A stretch of DNA of 46,802 nt. It comes from an uncultured Eubacteriales bacterium. GTDB taxonomy: Bacteria > Bacillota > Clostridia > Christensenellales > CAG-138. The position numbers were made by a program, and so were the translations under genes. Below, in pieces: positions 35,544 to 44,216 of this stretch. The stretch spans positions 1 to 46,802 of the forward strand of contig UQYI01000022.1 in assembly GCA_900545265.1 (NCBI GenBank), given 5' to 3'. The stretch's first letter is position 1, and every line of letters begins with the position of its first letter. The notes under the pieces were generated by a model. The model was not told the DNA's origin. It saw nothing but the letters and a program-made list of their open reading frames with translations, and searched no databases.

Positions 35544-37031
35544 ATGACACAAAACAGCAAAAAAACTTCTGAACACAAGTATCCTTATCTGCATATTACG
35601 GCTCGCTTCTGCATTGCCGTTGTGTTTTTTGTTCTGCTTATCGCAGTGATCCTGATCCCTCTGTTTTCCAGAGGCGTGCTGCGCGTACAAACCGTTGCCG
35701 ATCGCAGCACACTCCCCCCCGGCACCCCTGTACTTGACGGGCAAACAACAATACCGCCGGAAAGTTTGAATGCTTCCTCCAGCCCCGAAGCAGAAGGAGA
35801 AAACGACACCAGCGAAAACACTGCCACGCCCGAGGCCGTGCTGGTGCTTGCCCACTATACTACGCTCAAACCGGGAGACGATAATGCCGCAGTAGAGAAA
35901 CTCCAGCAACGTTTGATGGAGCTGGGGTATCTGGATCAGGACGAACCTTCCACTTATTATAATACGTCTATTGAAAATGCGGTGATCCTGTTTCAGCGGG
36001 CATGCTCCATTAAGCAGACCGGTATTGCGGACGAGCAGATGCAAACCATGCTTTTCTCCGATGATGCCCAGACTTACCGCATTAAAGAAAGTGATGCCGG
36101 AGCCGATGTTCTGAATTTGCAGCAGCGGCTTAATGAGCTTGGCTACTATACCGGCCGAAGCAACGGCTATTTCGGGCCATTAACGGTACAGGCGGTAAAA
36201 GAGTTTCAATACCGCAACAATCTCTCTGCTGATGGCATACTGGATTATGGAGATTGGGAGATATTATATTCCCAGGAAGCCAAAGAATCTGACAATGAGC
36301 ACCCCTCAGCCGCTTCGGCTGCACCAGCTTCCACTAAAGCTGCTGCAGCCGGAACAAAGAAACCCTCTGCCACCAAGGCGCCCGGAAAATCCACGCCAAA
36401 GCCTACTGCAAAACCAGGGCAGACCAGCAAGGCCAGCGAACAGCCTCGTTTTACGCCAGCACCGCAGGAACCGGAGCTGACGCCGGAGCCGCAGGTTCCC
36501 ACGAAAGCGCCTTCTGGCGGAGAAATCGGCAACGAAGATACTCCCACGCCTTTTGCCCCAGATGCTCCGGAATACACTCCGGAACCTACGGCTGCCCCCA
36601 CTAAAAAGCCAGATACGGGAGGCGGTTCTTCCGGCGGAAGCTATTCCAATTCCGCAAGCGGTTTGTGTGAAGCAGCGGCGGCCCAGATGGGAAAACCTTA
36701 TGTATGGGGCAATCGCGGCCCAGATTCTTTTGACTGCTCCGGCATGGTGTATTACTGTCTGAAGAGCTGCGGTGTAAACGTAAGCCGCACCAACGCTGCC
36801 AGTTATGCAAAAAAGGATTCCTGGACCTTGATAGAATCCATAGACTCCCTGAAGAAGGGTGATTTGGTATTCTTCAAAAATGACAAAGAAGAGCGAGTCA
36901 GCCACACAGGTATCTATATTGGCGGCGGCGCCTTTATCCATGCTTCTTCCAGTTCCGGAAAGGTCATCAAAAGCTCTATGTCCGGCGCTTACTGGACCAG
37001 GAACTTTGTATGCGGGAGGCGGGTATTCTAA
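35544..37031 (+). CDS. Membrane-anchored NlpC/P60 peptidoglycan hydrolase
   Basis: 495 residues from the ATG at 35544. An upstream ATG at 35460 would add 28 residues but has no ribosome site and makes an unlikely N-terminus. Domains in order: a membrane helix (about 22-41); two peptidoglycan-binding repeats (VEKLQQRLMELGYL..., VLNLQQRLNELGYY...); a long Pro/Thr/Ala/Lys-rich wall-spanning linker with TPEP repeats; and a C-terminal NlpC/P60 domain with Cys398 (FDCSGM), His454 (VSHTG) and His466. It should cut cell-wall stem peptides outside the membrane. Its stop overlaps the next ATG (TAATG), so the two genes are coupled. Confidence 0.92.
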   Translation: MTQNSKKTSEHKYPYLHITARFCIAVVFFVLLIAVILIPLFSRGVLRVQTVADRSTLPPGTPVLDGQTTIPPESLNASSSPEAEGENDTSENTATPEAVLVLAHYTTLKPGDDNAAVEKLQQRLMELGYLDQDEPSTYYNTSIENAVILFQRACSIKQTGIADEQMQTMLFSDDAQTYRIKESDAGADVLNLQQRLNELGYYTGRSNGYFGPLTVQAVKEFQYRNNLSADGILDYGDWEILYSQEAKESDNEHPSAASAAPASTKAAAAGTKKPSATKAPGKSTPKPTAKPGQTSKASEQPRFTPAPQEPELTPEPQVPTKAPSGGEIGNEDTPTPFAPDAPEYTPEPTAAPTKKPDTGGGSSGGSYSNSASGLCEAAAAQMGKPYVWGNRGPDSFDCSGMVYYCLKSCGVNVSRTNAASYAKKDSWTLIESIDSLKKGDLVFFKNDKEERVSHTGIYIGGGAFIHASSSSGKVIKSSMSGAYWTRNFVCGRRVF

Positions 37032-37924
37032 TGGCAGAATGCATTCTGTGCCCGCGCCGCTGCCAGATTGACAGAAATCTGCAAAGAGGTTTCTGCGGCT
37101 GCACCTATCAGATGAAGGTTGCCCGCATTGGCCTCCATTTTTACGAAGAACCTCCCATCAGTGGAACGAGAGGTTCCGGAGCTATATTTTTTTCCGGCTG
37201 TAATTTGCGCTGCGTGTTCTGCCAGAATATGGTGTTGCAAAAGGGTGAGCTTGGACAATATGTTACACCGGCAGAGTTGGCCGCTGCCATGCTTTCGATG
37301 GAAAAAAGCGGCGCTCATAATATTAACCTGGTGACTCCCACGCCTCATGTGGAAGGATTGTTGGAGACGCTTGCTCTGGCTCGACAGGCAGGACTTCATA
37401 TTCCTGTAGTATACAATACCAATGCGTATATGGAGCGGGATACCGTTCGCCGGCTAAGTGAATATGTGGATATATGGCTGCCGGATCTAAAATACTTTGA
37501 CCCACAGCTCTCCAAAGCTTTTTCTGCGGCTGCAGACTATTTTGAGACTGCCATTGCCGCTATTACTGAAATGTACGCTTGCAGCGGGCCTCTTAGGCTG
37601 GAGGATAATGGCCTTGCAAAAACAGGTGTACTTATTAGGCATTTGGTACTTCCTGGATGCATATATGATACCAGAAAGATTCTCTCTGTCATTTCGGAAC
37701 ATTTTGGTGCAGATGCGCCTGTATCGCTTATGTGTCAGTACACGCCACGAGAAGACCTGAAAGCGCCTTTGAATCGACGGCTTACCCGGCGAGAGTATGA
37801 AAATGCTGTAGATCATGCCATAGCGCTTGGAATGACCAATGTGTTTACTCAGGAAGCAGAGTCCGCTACCTTTGCCTATACACCGGAATTCAGTGATCAC
37901 ATTGAGATCCCGCAAGAACTTTAA
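37031..37924 (+). CDS. PflA-like radical SAM protein with N-terminal cysteine cluster
   Basis: 297 residues from the ATG at 37031, preceded by GGGAGG; the frame opens further upstream at 37010 without a ribosome site. The radical SAM cysteines are C57, C61 and C64 (SGCNLRCVFCQN). An N-terminal set C4-x2-C7-x3-C11 and C22-x-C24 could hold another metal centre. It belongs to the group annotated as putative pyruvate-formate-lyase-activating-like Fe-S protein (PflX/YgiQ-neighbour type), whose substrate is unknown. No glycyl-radical enzyme lies nearby. Coupling to the wall hydrolase gene may be only positional. Confidence 0.88.
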   Translation: MAECILCPRRCQIDRNLQRGFCGCTYQMKVARIGLHFYEEPPISGTRGSGAIFFSGCNLRCVFCQNMVLQKGELGQYVTPAELAAAMLSMEKSGAHNINLVTPTPHVEGLLETLALARQAGLHIPVVYNTNAYMERDTVRRLSEYVDIWLPDLKYFDPQLSKAFSAAADYFETAIAAITEMYACSGPLRLEDNGLAKTGVLIRHLVLPGCIYDTRKILSVISEHFGADAPVSLMCQYTPREDLKAPLNRRLTRREYENAVDHAIALGMTNVFTQEAESATFAYTPEFSDHIEIPQEL

Positions 37925-37951
37925 AGAGATAAGATAAACATGGATACAAAA

Positions 37952-37984
37952 CCCCGGCTTATGGTTTGAATCCACAGGCCGAGG
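37952..37984 (+). terminator. Possible weak terminator of the NlpC/radical SAM unit
   Basis: An imperfect 9-base stem (37952-37960 with 37976-37984, one mismatch) followed a few bases later by CTTTT. It lies 28 bases after the stop. Weak. Confidence 0.3.
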
Positions 37985-38036
37985 CTCATGCTTTTACGAA
38001 TATCGTCTAAGAATTGGTGGCCTTTTACACACGTTA

Positions 38037-38572
38037 TTAGAACTTTTCCTTATGCACATTCTTATATTGCAAATTACACTCTTCATAAGGAGGTTTGCTT
38101 TCTCCCTTTTCCCCAAAAGCAACTAAATTCAACACTGTATATCCATCAGGAATATTGAGCAGTGCTCATATCTCTTCATTGGATGTTCCGTTGTTTCCTT
38201 GACTGTTCCTGATATGCACCCAGCAGGCACCTAAATCATATTGCTCGATTGCCAGCAGCAAATAAGCAGATGCCAAGGCTCCGTCTTCGATCCAGAATTC
38301 GCTGAGTTTTTCATTTTCGGTTTTAACAAATACAACAATAACCGCATCGGCACCGTTAATTTGTGTTCCCCCAGTTTCTTGCATGCTGCGATTTTTTCGA
38401 TCATGTCTTTATCGCGCACAACAACGAATTCTACAGGATGATGTCCAAAGGAGCAGGGCGCGGTCAGCGCAACCTTCATGATCTCTGTAATCACGTCATC
38501 TGCAATGTGGTCACCTGCATAGCGACGAACGGAGCGTCTTTTTCTTGCCAACTCGAATAATTGGTTTTGCAT
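38037..38572 (-). pseudogene. Nitroreductase-family protein, frameshift plus nonsense mutation
   Basis: The minus strand encodes a nitroreductase: N-terminal ELARKRRSVRRYAG (FMN-binding), then ALTAPCSFGHHPVEFVVV. Near 38384 one base is missing, so the frame leaves the family (CKKLGEH) and resumes in another frame as KETGGTQINGADAVIV-like sequence. A second fault, TGA at about 38167-38169, interrupts NEEI-ALLNIPDGY, where CGA to TGA is the simple explanation. The family tail (VLNLVAFGEKGE) runs on to the natural stop TAA at 38039-38037. It would be about 178 residues if repaired. Confidence 0.85.
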
Positions 38573-38621
38573 TAGATTGCGCCTTCTAAATTTTTTAGCT
38601 ATATACAGTGCCAGAAAGCCA

Positions 38622-39911
38622 TCAAAAATTCAGTTTACCTGCGTAGTATTCCTGCACCACCCGACGCACATCGCCTGCCAGATACAGGGATCCAACAGCA
38701 CAGAGAATATCCTCCTTCCCCGCTTCCGTCAGAAAAGCATGTATTCCTTTTTCTAAAGATTCTTCCGGCTTGGCTTTTGCGCCCAAGTCCCTGAGCCTTT
38801 GCGCCAGTGTTTCCGCCTGCATGGCACGTGGATTATGAGGCGTCACGGTATAAAACATTTCGCCCAATGGAAGAAGCGTTTCCACCATGGTTTCCACATC
38901 CTTATCCGCCATAACACCCATAAGAAAACGAATTTTTTTCCCCGGAAACAGATTCTTCAATGCAGATGCGGCAGCCTGTGCCCCCTGAGGATTATGTCCG
39001 CCGTCGACCAATACAGTGGGCTGTGTATGGAGCAGCTCCATGCGGGCCGGCCAGTGTACCGTTTTCAACCCTTTTTGCACAGCTTCTTCGGGTATGCGCC
39101 ATCCCTTTTCCCGCAGCAGTTCTACCGCCCGCAATACAAGAGCAGCATTATGCAACTGATGAGGGCCTAAAAGAGGAAGATGCAGCGCATCAAAACCAGG
39201 ATAACTGAAGGTATACCCCTGAAGAGTGTTATCTTTCTCTATGATCCGTTCCGGATGGGAATAAACCAAAGTATTATGCTTTTCCTCGCAAACCTTCTTA
39301 AAAACAGCCTCCGCTTCTCTGTTTTCGCCATAGATAAGAGTGGTGCCGCCGGGTTTGATGATGCCGGCTTTGGCAGCGGCGATCTCTGCCATGGTATTGC
39401 CAAGATACTGCATATGATCATAGGCCATGGCGGTAATCACGGAAAGTTCAGGGGTTGTAATAACGTTAGTGGAATCCCATTCCCCGCCCATGCCAACTTC
39501 CAGCACCACAATATCACATTTCTGTTCTTTGTAGTACTCCATAGCCGCACAGGTGATCAGCTCAAATTCCGAAGGCTTTTCTTTCATTCCTTCCACTACC
39601 GGACGAATGCGGGTAAGCAGTTCTGCCAGATCTTCATCCGGAATCGGAAGCCCGTTGACGGCAATACGCTCATTAAAGCGATTGACATATGGAGAAGTAT
39701 ATAAGCCCGTCCTGTATCCTGCGCAGACAAGAATAGACGAAAGCATCGCGCAAAAAGAGCCCTTTCCATTGGTACCCGCCACATGGACAAAGCGCAGCTC
39801 CCTTTCCGGATTTCCAAGCAATGACAACAATTCCCGAGTGCGGGTCAAACCGGTCTTTGTTCCCGTCCAGTATGCAGAATGTATATAGTCAATCGTCTCC
39901 TTATAATTCAT
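38622..39911 (-). CDS. folC: Folylpolyglutamate synthase / dihydrofolate synthase
   Basis: A 429-residue Mur-ligase-like enzyme that adds glutamates to folates and keeps them in the cell. The P-loop is GTNGKGS (46-52), and LEVGMGGEWDSTNVI and VDGGHNPQGA are the other family motifs. It starts inside the end of the folate-type ECF S-component gene (11-base overlap), so uptake and trapping of folate are translated together. Confidence 0.95.
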   Translation of the reverse strand: MNYKETIDYIHSAYWTGTKTGLTRTRELLSLLGNPERELRFVHVAGTNGKGSFCAMLSSILVCAGYRTGLYTSPYVNRFNERIAVNGLPIPDEDLAELLTRIRPVVEGMKEKPSEFELITCAAMEYYKEQKCDIVVLEVGMGGEWDSTNVITTPELSVITAMAYDHMQYLGNTMAEIAAAKAGIIKPGGTTLIYGENREAEAVFKKVCEEKHNTLVYSHPERIIEKDNTLQGYTFSYPGFDALHLPLLGPHQLHNAALVLRAVELLREKGWRIPEEAVQKGLKTVHWPARMELLHTQPTVLVDGGHNPQGAQAAASALKNLFPGKKIRFLMGVMADKDVETMVETLLPLGEMFYTVTPHNPRAMQAETLAQRLRDLGAKAKPEESLEKGIHAFLTEAGKEDILCAVGSLYLAGDVRRVVQEYYAGKLNF

Positions 39912-40449
39912 AATCGATGGTCCTTTTCAGTATCCTTTCATATAAAAGCTTATGCAATAGACAGCATACCAGCGTATCCAAAATGGACAGCACTATTTTC
40001 CAGGGCATTCGCAAAGCCAGTAATGCGGCAAAGGTAGTCTGTTTAACGAAGAACTGATAGTACCAGGTCAAAGCCAAAGTGCCATATAGAGCAGATGCGA
40101 CCTCACCCAGCAGCAACGCCGCAGGCAGTGCCCAGATAAATTTATCACGCCCAAACCAACGATACAGATACCCGGCCGAAAGCGCCAACAGCATGGGTGT
40201 AAGAGTCATGGGAGGAAAATACACCCCGCTGGAAGGCTGCAGCAGCATTCCGAGAATATCAGAAGTCATAGCTGTAAAAGCACCGCTTATGGGACCCAGC
40301 CATATTCCCGCCAAAAGATTAGGGACGTTTGCCAGGCTTATGCGTGTACTATGGGAGATCTGATAGCTCAGATACCTGGCCAGCACAATCTGCAAAGCTA
40401 CAAACAGCGCCATAATGCATAGGCGCCGGATAGAAAAAAACTTTTTGAT
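39901..40449 (-). CDS. ECF transporter S component, folate family (FolT-like), ATC at the start position
   Basis: A small integral membrane protein with about five to six helices, of the folate-type ECF S components, for example ANVPNLLAGIWLGPISGAF. The next gene, folC, supports folate as substrate. AAAGGAGG follows the stop of the HAD gene directly, and 6 bases later the in-frame codon is ATC (40449-40447), opening a typical N-terminus (KKFFSIRRLC...). The first in-frame ATG (40413) is 42 bases from that site. So either ATC is used, ATG was mutated to ATC, or a weak internal start at 40413 gives 170 residues. Energising subunits are not in the window. Confidence 0.85.
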   Translation of the reverse strand: MKKFFSIRRLCIMALFVALQIVLARYLSYQISHSTRISLANVPNLLAGIWLGPISGAFTAMTSDILGMLLQPSSGVYFPPMTLTPMLLALSAGYLYRWFGRDKFIWALPAALLLGEVASALYGTLALTWYYQFFVKQTTFAALLALRMPWKIVLSILDTLVCCLLHKLLYERILKRTIDYEL

Positions 40450-40461
40450 GGGAAACCTCCT

Positions 40462-41076
40462 TTATTGCAGCAGCGCTTGCGGAGTGGGCAGCACCTGTAT
40501 CCCTTCTCCACGAATTGCTTCCGGATTCCACCCGGGAGAAGCAAAAGATACACCTGCCGACCTTGCACACAGAAAATCTTGAGAACTGTCGCCAACCATA
40601 AGCGTTTCTTCCAATATGACCCCGTATGTATCCCGCAGATAATACAATGCATCGGGCGCCGGTTTAGGAGCGGACAAGTCCTCAAAAACAGCGCTGCCAG
40701 AGAATAGATCTTTAAAAGCAGGCGTTTCCATCATGGGATAAGCCGTAAAGCGATTTCGAGAACTGACCAGATACAGCCGGGCTCCTCCAGCCTTTAATGC
40801 GGCCAAAGTTTCTCCAGTCCCAGGATAAGGGACGGCAGCCAGACACTTTTTCAAAAAAATCCCAAGCCATAGATCCCGGAAAGTTATAGGATCCTTCACC
40901 CCCAAGAGCTTGCATGCCACATCGCAGGGCTCGCCGAAAAGATACCCAAAATTATCCGGTATGGGAATCTCCTCCGCACTTTCTGCTCTTGCCTGCAAAA
41001 ATGCTTCATAATACATGGATCTGGTATCCATCAGAGTACCATCCCAATCGAAAGCGTAATATTTATAGCGTTTCAT
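40462..41076 (-). CDS. HAD-superfamily hydrolase, phosphatase-like
   Basis: 204 residues from the ATG at 41076. HAD motif I is FDWDGTLMDT (Asp10, Asp12), with motif III/IV features PKPAPDALYYL and MVGDSSQDFLCARSAG. It resembles phosphoglycolate phosphatase/Gph-like members with a helical cap; the substrate is not readable. A TTGTGT-N17-TACAAT promoter ends 6 bases upstream of the ATG with no ribosome site, suggesting a leaderless message. It leads the operon HAD-folT-folC. Confidence 0.9.
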   Translation of the reverse strand: MKRYKYYAFDWDGTLMDTRSMYYEAFLQARAESAEEIPIPDNFGYLFGEPCDVACKLLGVKDPITFRDLWLGIFLKKCLAAVPYPGTGETLAALKAGGARLYLVSSRNRFTAYPMMETPAFKDLFSGSAVFEDLSAPKPAPDALYYLRDTYGVILEETLMVGDSSQDFLCARSAGVSFASPGWNPEAIRGEGIQVLPTPQALLQ

Positions 41077-41082
41077 GGGCAC

Positions 41083-41111
41083 ATTGTAGCACGCCTTCAA
41101 AAGAAACACAA
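41083..41111 (-). promoter_or_regulatory. Promoter placed for a leaderless HAD-folT-folC transcript
   Basis: TTGTGT (41111-41106), a 17-base spacer and TACAAT (41088-41083). The ATG at 41076 begins 7 bases after the -10, the usual start point of transcription. Confidence 0.65.
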
Positions 41112-41141
41112 TAATTTTCGCTGTATATACTGCGTATGTGC

Positions 41142-41170
41142 ATGACAAACGCACTGAGATTTGCTATACT
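41142..41170 (+). promoter_or_regulatory. ptsI promoter
   Basis: ATGACA (41142-41147), a 17-base spacer and TATACT (41165-41170), then AAAGGAG about 13 bases before the ptsI ATG. Confidence 0.75.
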
Positions 41171-41202
41171 GAAGCAAAAAAGCGAAAGGAGAACCTTACA
41201 TC

Positions 41203-42813
41203 ATGATCGTTAAAGGAATAGGCGCCTCCAAGGGGATTTCCGTGGGTCCCATCCGTACTCTCGTTAAGACCGATCTTTCCGTTGAAGACGGCCCCGGATC
41301 AGGAGCAGAATCCGAATGCAAACGTCTGGAAGAAGCTCTGGCGCAGGCCGGGCAGGAGCTTTCCCATTTGTATGAAAAGGCAAAGGCAGCCGGATCCGAT
41401 TCCGCAGATGTATTTTCCGTGCATCAAATGATGCTGGAAGACCCGGAATTTACAGACAGCATCCGTGCAAACATTCAAGCTGGGCATAATGCACAATGGG
41501 CCGTTGCCTGTACGCGAGATGAAATGAAAGCTGTTTTCGACGCCATGGACGACGCTTATATGCGGGCGCGCGGCGCGGACGTTATGGATATCTCCAATCG
41601 ACTGATTCGTATCCTTAAAGGTGAGCAGGAAACCGCATTGAAAACCGGCCCATGCATTCTGGCTGCCGAAGATCTCTATCCAAGTGACACGGTTAAGCTG
41701 GATAAAAATGCTATTCTGGGCTTTATCACCCGGCGCGGTTCCTCCACCTCCCATTCTGTGATCTTGGCCCGTGCCATGGGTATTCCATGCATCGTTGGCC
41801 TGGAAAATGGTTATGACCGCCTCCCCAAAGAGGGAGAAATATGGATGGATGGAGGAAGCGGAGAAGTGGCCATCGATCCTACTCCGGAAGAACAAGCCAT
41901 GTTTTCTGCCCGCCGGGATATGTTTCTGCAGGACAAGAAAGGCCTGCAGGCCTATTGGGGTCGGGAAGCCATTACGGGTAACGGGCATAAAGTGCAGGTA
42001 TGTGCCAATATTGGCAGCCCTCAGGATGCGGAAAAAGCATTAAAGGCCGGCGCTGACGGCGTAGGACTTTTCCGCAGTGAATTCATATATCTGGGTCGGG
42101 ATAGCTTTCCTTCAGTAGAAGAACAGTTTGAAGCTTATAAGACCGTTCTGAAACTTCTGGCACCTAGACCGGTGGTTATCCGTACACTGGATCTGGGCAG
42201 TGACAAACAGGCAGACTACTTCCAAATCCCCAGAGAAGATAACCCTGCGCTGGGATACCGGGCTATCCGCATCTGTTTGAAACAGCAGGATATCTTCCGC
42301 ACGCAGCTCAGGGCTTTATACCGCGCCAGCGCCTTTGGAAACCTTTCCATCATGTTCCCCATGATCTCGCACATCGAACAGTTGCGATTGGCAAAAAAAA
42401 TCGCCGCCGAAGTGCAGGATGAACTTGCAAAGGAAGGCATCTCCACAGCTAAAAACGTACCGTTAGGCATGATGGTAGAAACACCTGCCGCCGCTTTACT
42501 GGCAGATACATTTGCAAAGGAAGCGGATTTCTTTTCGATTGGCACCAACGATCTTACTCAATACACGCTGGCAGCAGACCGCTTGAATCCTAATGTAAAT
42601 GATCTGTTTGATTCGGCCAATCCTGCTGTACTGAAAGCAATTGCCATGACTGCCAAGGCTGCTCATGAAAACGGCATCTGGGTAGGTATTTGCGGGGAAT
42701 CCGCTGCCAACACAGCACTCACTTCCTTCTATATGTCTGCAGGCATAGATGAACTTTCCGTTTCCCCCTCCCTGGTCACAGAAGTACGCCGGGCAGTAAT
42801 TGAAAGCAAGTAA
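41203..42813 (+). CDS. ptsI: Phosphotransferase system enzyme I
   Basis: 536 residues; passes phosphate from phosphoenolpyruvate to HPr to drive PTS sugar uptake. The active His is His184 in RGSSTSHSVILAR. The PEP-binding barrel has GLFRSEF, RTLDLGSDK and Cys497 (GICGESA). Length is a little short of E. coli EI but complete. It stands alone: no ptsH or EII gene is next to it. It has its own promoter, and a hairpin lies 11 bases after the stop. Confidence 0.96.
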   Translation: MIVKGIGASKGISVGPIRTLVKTDLSVEDGPGSGAESECKRLEEALAQAGQELSHLYEKAKAAGSDSADVFSVHQMMLEDPEFTDSIRANIQAGHNAQWAVACTRDEMKAVFDAMDDAYMRARGADVMDISNRLIRILKGEQETALKTGPCILAAEDLYPSDTVKLDKNAILGFITRRGSSTSHSVILARAMGIPCIVGLENGYDRLPKEGEIWMDGGSGEVAIDPTPEEQAMFSARRDMFLQDKKGLQAYWGREAITGNGHKVQVCANIGSPQDAEKALKAGADGVGLFRSEFIYLGRDSFPSVEEQFEAYKTVLKLLAPRPVVIRTLDLGSDKQADYFQIPREDNPALGYRAIRICLKQQDIFRTQLRALYRASAFGNLSIMFPMISHIEQLRLAKKIAAEVQDELAKEGISTAKNVPLGMMVETPAAALLADTFAKEADFFSIGTNDLTQYTLAADRLNPNVNDLFDSANPAVLKAIAMTAKAAHENGIWVGICGESAANTALTSFYMSAGIDELSVSPSLVTEVRRAVIESK

Positions 42814-42823
42814 TAGTACAGAC

Positions 42824-42855
42824 AAACAGGGCACGGAAACTTCCGTGCCCTGTTT
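42824..42855. terminator. Bidirectional hairpin between ptsI and the CofE-like gene
   Basis: A 14-15 base perfect stem (42824-42838 with 42841-42855) with a tight loop; T-tracts on both sides are short (three T). It lies between convergent genes and can serve both. Confidence 0.75.
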
Positions 42856-42872
42856 CAATATGTGTATGCGGC

Positions 42873-44051
42873 TTAATCGCCATAATTCATAAAATAGTTC
42901 TGAACCAAAACGATGGGAGTGCCTTTATCCCCGCTACCGCTGGTCAGGTCACACAGGGAGCCAATAAGATCCGTCAGCCGTCTGGGGGTGGTACCCTGAG
43001 ATTCCATCCTGCCCTTCAGGTCATCATTTTTCTCCTTAATGCGCTGACGGATAGCCGCCTTCAATTCCTCTCCGTTCAACCCGGCAAACTCATTATCTGC
43101 CAGATACTTGAGCTTCAATTCATTGGGTAAGCCATGGAGCCCTGCTGTATAGCCGGGAGAAACAACCGGATCCGCCAATTCCCAAATCTTCCCCACCGGA
43201 TCTTTGAAAGCACCATCTCCATAGACCATGGCTTCCACATGAACGCCTGTCCTGGAAAGCATTTCTGCCTGAATGCCTTCAGCTACAGCCTGTGCATTTT
43301 TAGGAAAGAGCTTGATCTGCTCCTCCGTAGCCTTGTTGGAACCCAGCAAACCGTATTCCGGCTGAAAGCCGCTGTCGTTGATGGATTCATTCATAATATC
43401 GCACAAAGTTAAAACGTTTTGGGCTCCTACCTTGTGCAGACGGCGGCGGGTACGTTCCCGTTCATGAATATTGGCGCAAAGGATACTGTCTGCACGATCT
43501 GCCATGGCAGCGGGATCATTGCAGAAAAATATCTCTGCCTCTGCCCCTTCTTCACGGATAAGGTCTGTATAGTACTGCACATAGTTCACTCCGGTAAAGG
43601 TATGTACCGGAACACCAAAGAGCTTTGTGAACTCTTCTACCGTCAATGCGGTGGAATAGGGATTGATCCCTGCATCCATGAGGGCATCTTCGTCCACCAG
43701 GTGATTTCCTTCCTCATCAGCAGGATAAGAAAGCTGTACCACTACCTTTTTAGCACCCCTTGCAATACCGCGGAGGCAAATGGCAAAACGATTCCGGCTG
43801 AGAATGGGAAACACGACACCTACAGTACCAGGAAGCTTTCTTTTTACATCTGCAGCAATATCATCGACCGTGCAGTAGTTACCGTCAGCCCGAGCTACCA
43901 CAGCTTCTGTCACACAAATCACATCCCGGTCATGCAGAGAAAATCCCTCCTCACGGGCAGCCTGCAAGACAGAATCTACAGTTATGGAAACAATATCATC
44001 TCCCTTGCGGATGATGGGTGCTCGAACGCCTCTGGAAATGGTGCCTGCCAT
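42873..44051 (-). CDS. CofE-like F420-0:gamma-glutamyl ligase family protein
   Basis: 392 residues from MAGTISRGVRAP; the ATG at 44051 is 8 bases after GGGAGG. The N-terminal domain follows the F420 glutamyl ligase family (VICVTEAVVARADGN, GVVFPILSRNRF), with ERERTRRRL and DPVGKIWELADPVVSPGYT further on. True CofE adds glutamate to the F420 precursor, but no F420 synthesis gene is here and Clostridia mostly lack F420. So it is probably an amide-bond ligase with another, unknown substrate. Confidence 0.8.
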   Translation of the reverse strand: MAGTISRGVRAPIIRKGDDIVSITVDSVLQAAREEGFSLHDRDVICVTEAVVARADGNYCTVDDIAADVKRKLPGTVGVVFPILSRNRFAICLRGIARGAKKVVVQLSYPADEEGNHLVDEDALMDAGINPYSTALTVEEFTKLFGVPVHTFTGVNYVQYYTDLIREEGAEAEIFFCNDPAAMADRADSILCANIHERERTRRRLHKVGAQNVLTLCDIMNESINDSGFQPEYGLLGSNKATEEQIKLFPKNAQAVAEGIQAEMLSRTGVHVEAMVYGDGAFKDPVGKIWELADPVVSPGYTAGLHGLPNELKLKYLADNEFAGLNGEELKAAIRQRIKEKNDDLKGRMESQGTTPRRLTDLIGSLCDLTSGSGDKGTPIVLVQNYFMNYGD

Positions 44052-44092
44052 ATACATATCCTCCCTTAATACTTGTTTGAAAAAACCATTTA

Positions 44093-44121
44093 ACAATACC
44101 GCAGTTCAAAAGGATTGTCAA
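44093..44121 (-). promoter_or_regulatory. Promoter of the CofE-like gene
   Basis: A perfect TTGACA (44121-44116), a 17-base spacer and TATTGT (44098-44093). Confidence 0.75.
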
Positions 44122-44176
44122 GGCGGCTACATCAGTTAGAAATCATATATAATTGAGTCATTGTAACTTTTTCTTA

Positions 44177-44206
44177 TTGACAATACATGTATGGATAAAG
44201 TATACT
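44177..44206 (+). promoter_or_regulatory. Promoter upstream of the small hydrolase
   Basis: A perfect TTGACA (44177-44182), an 18-base spacer and TATACT (44201-44206), with the predicted start just before a perfect palindrome. Confidence 0.7.
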
Positions 44207-44216
44207 ATGCTTTTCA

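Noticed and set aside
36300..36620. Repetitive Pro/Thr/Ala/Lys coding stretch
   Set aside because: Looks like a tandem repeat but is the expected wall-spanning linker of the NlpC/P60 protein.
40450..41202. Folate (THF) riboswitch upstream of the folT-folC operon
   Set aside because: There is no room for one: the promoter abuts the HAD start codon, and no structured leader is seen.
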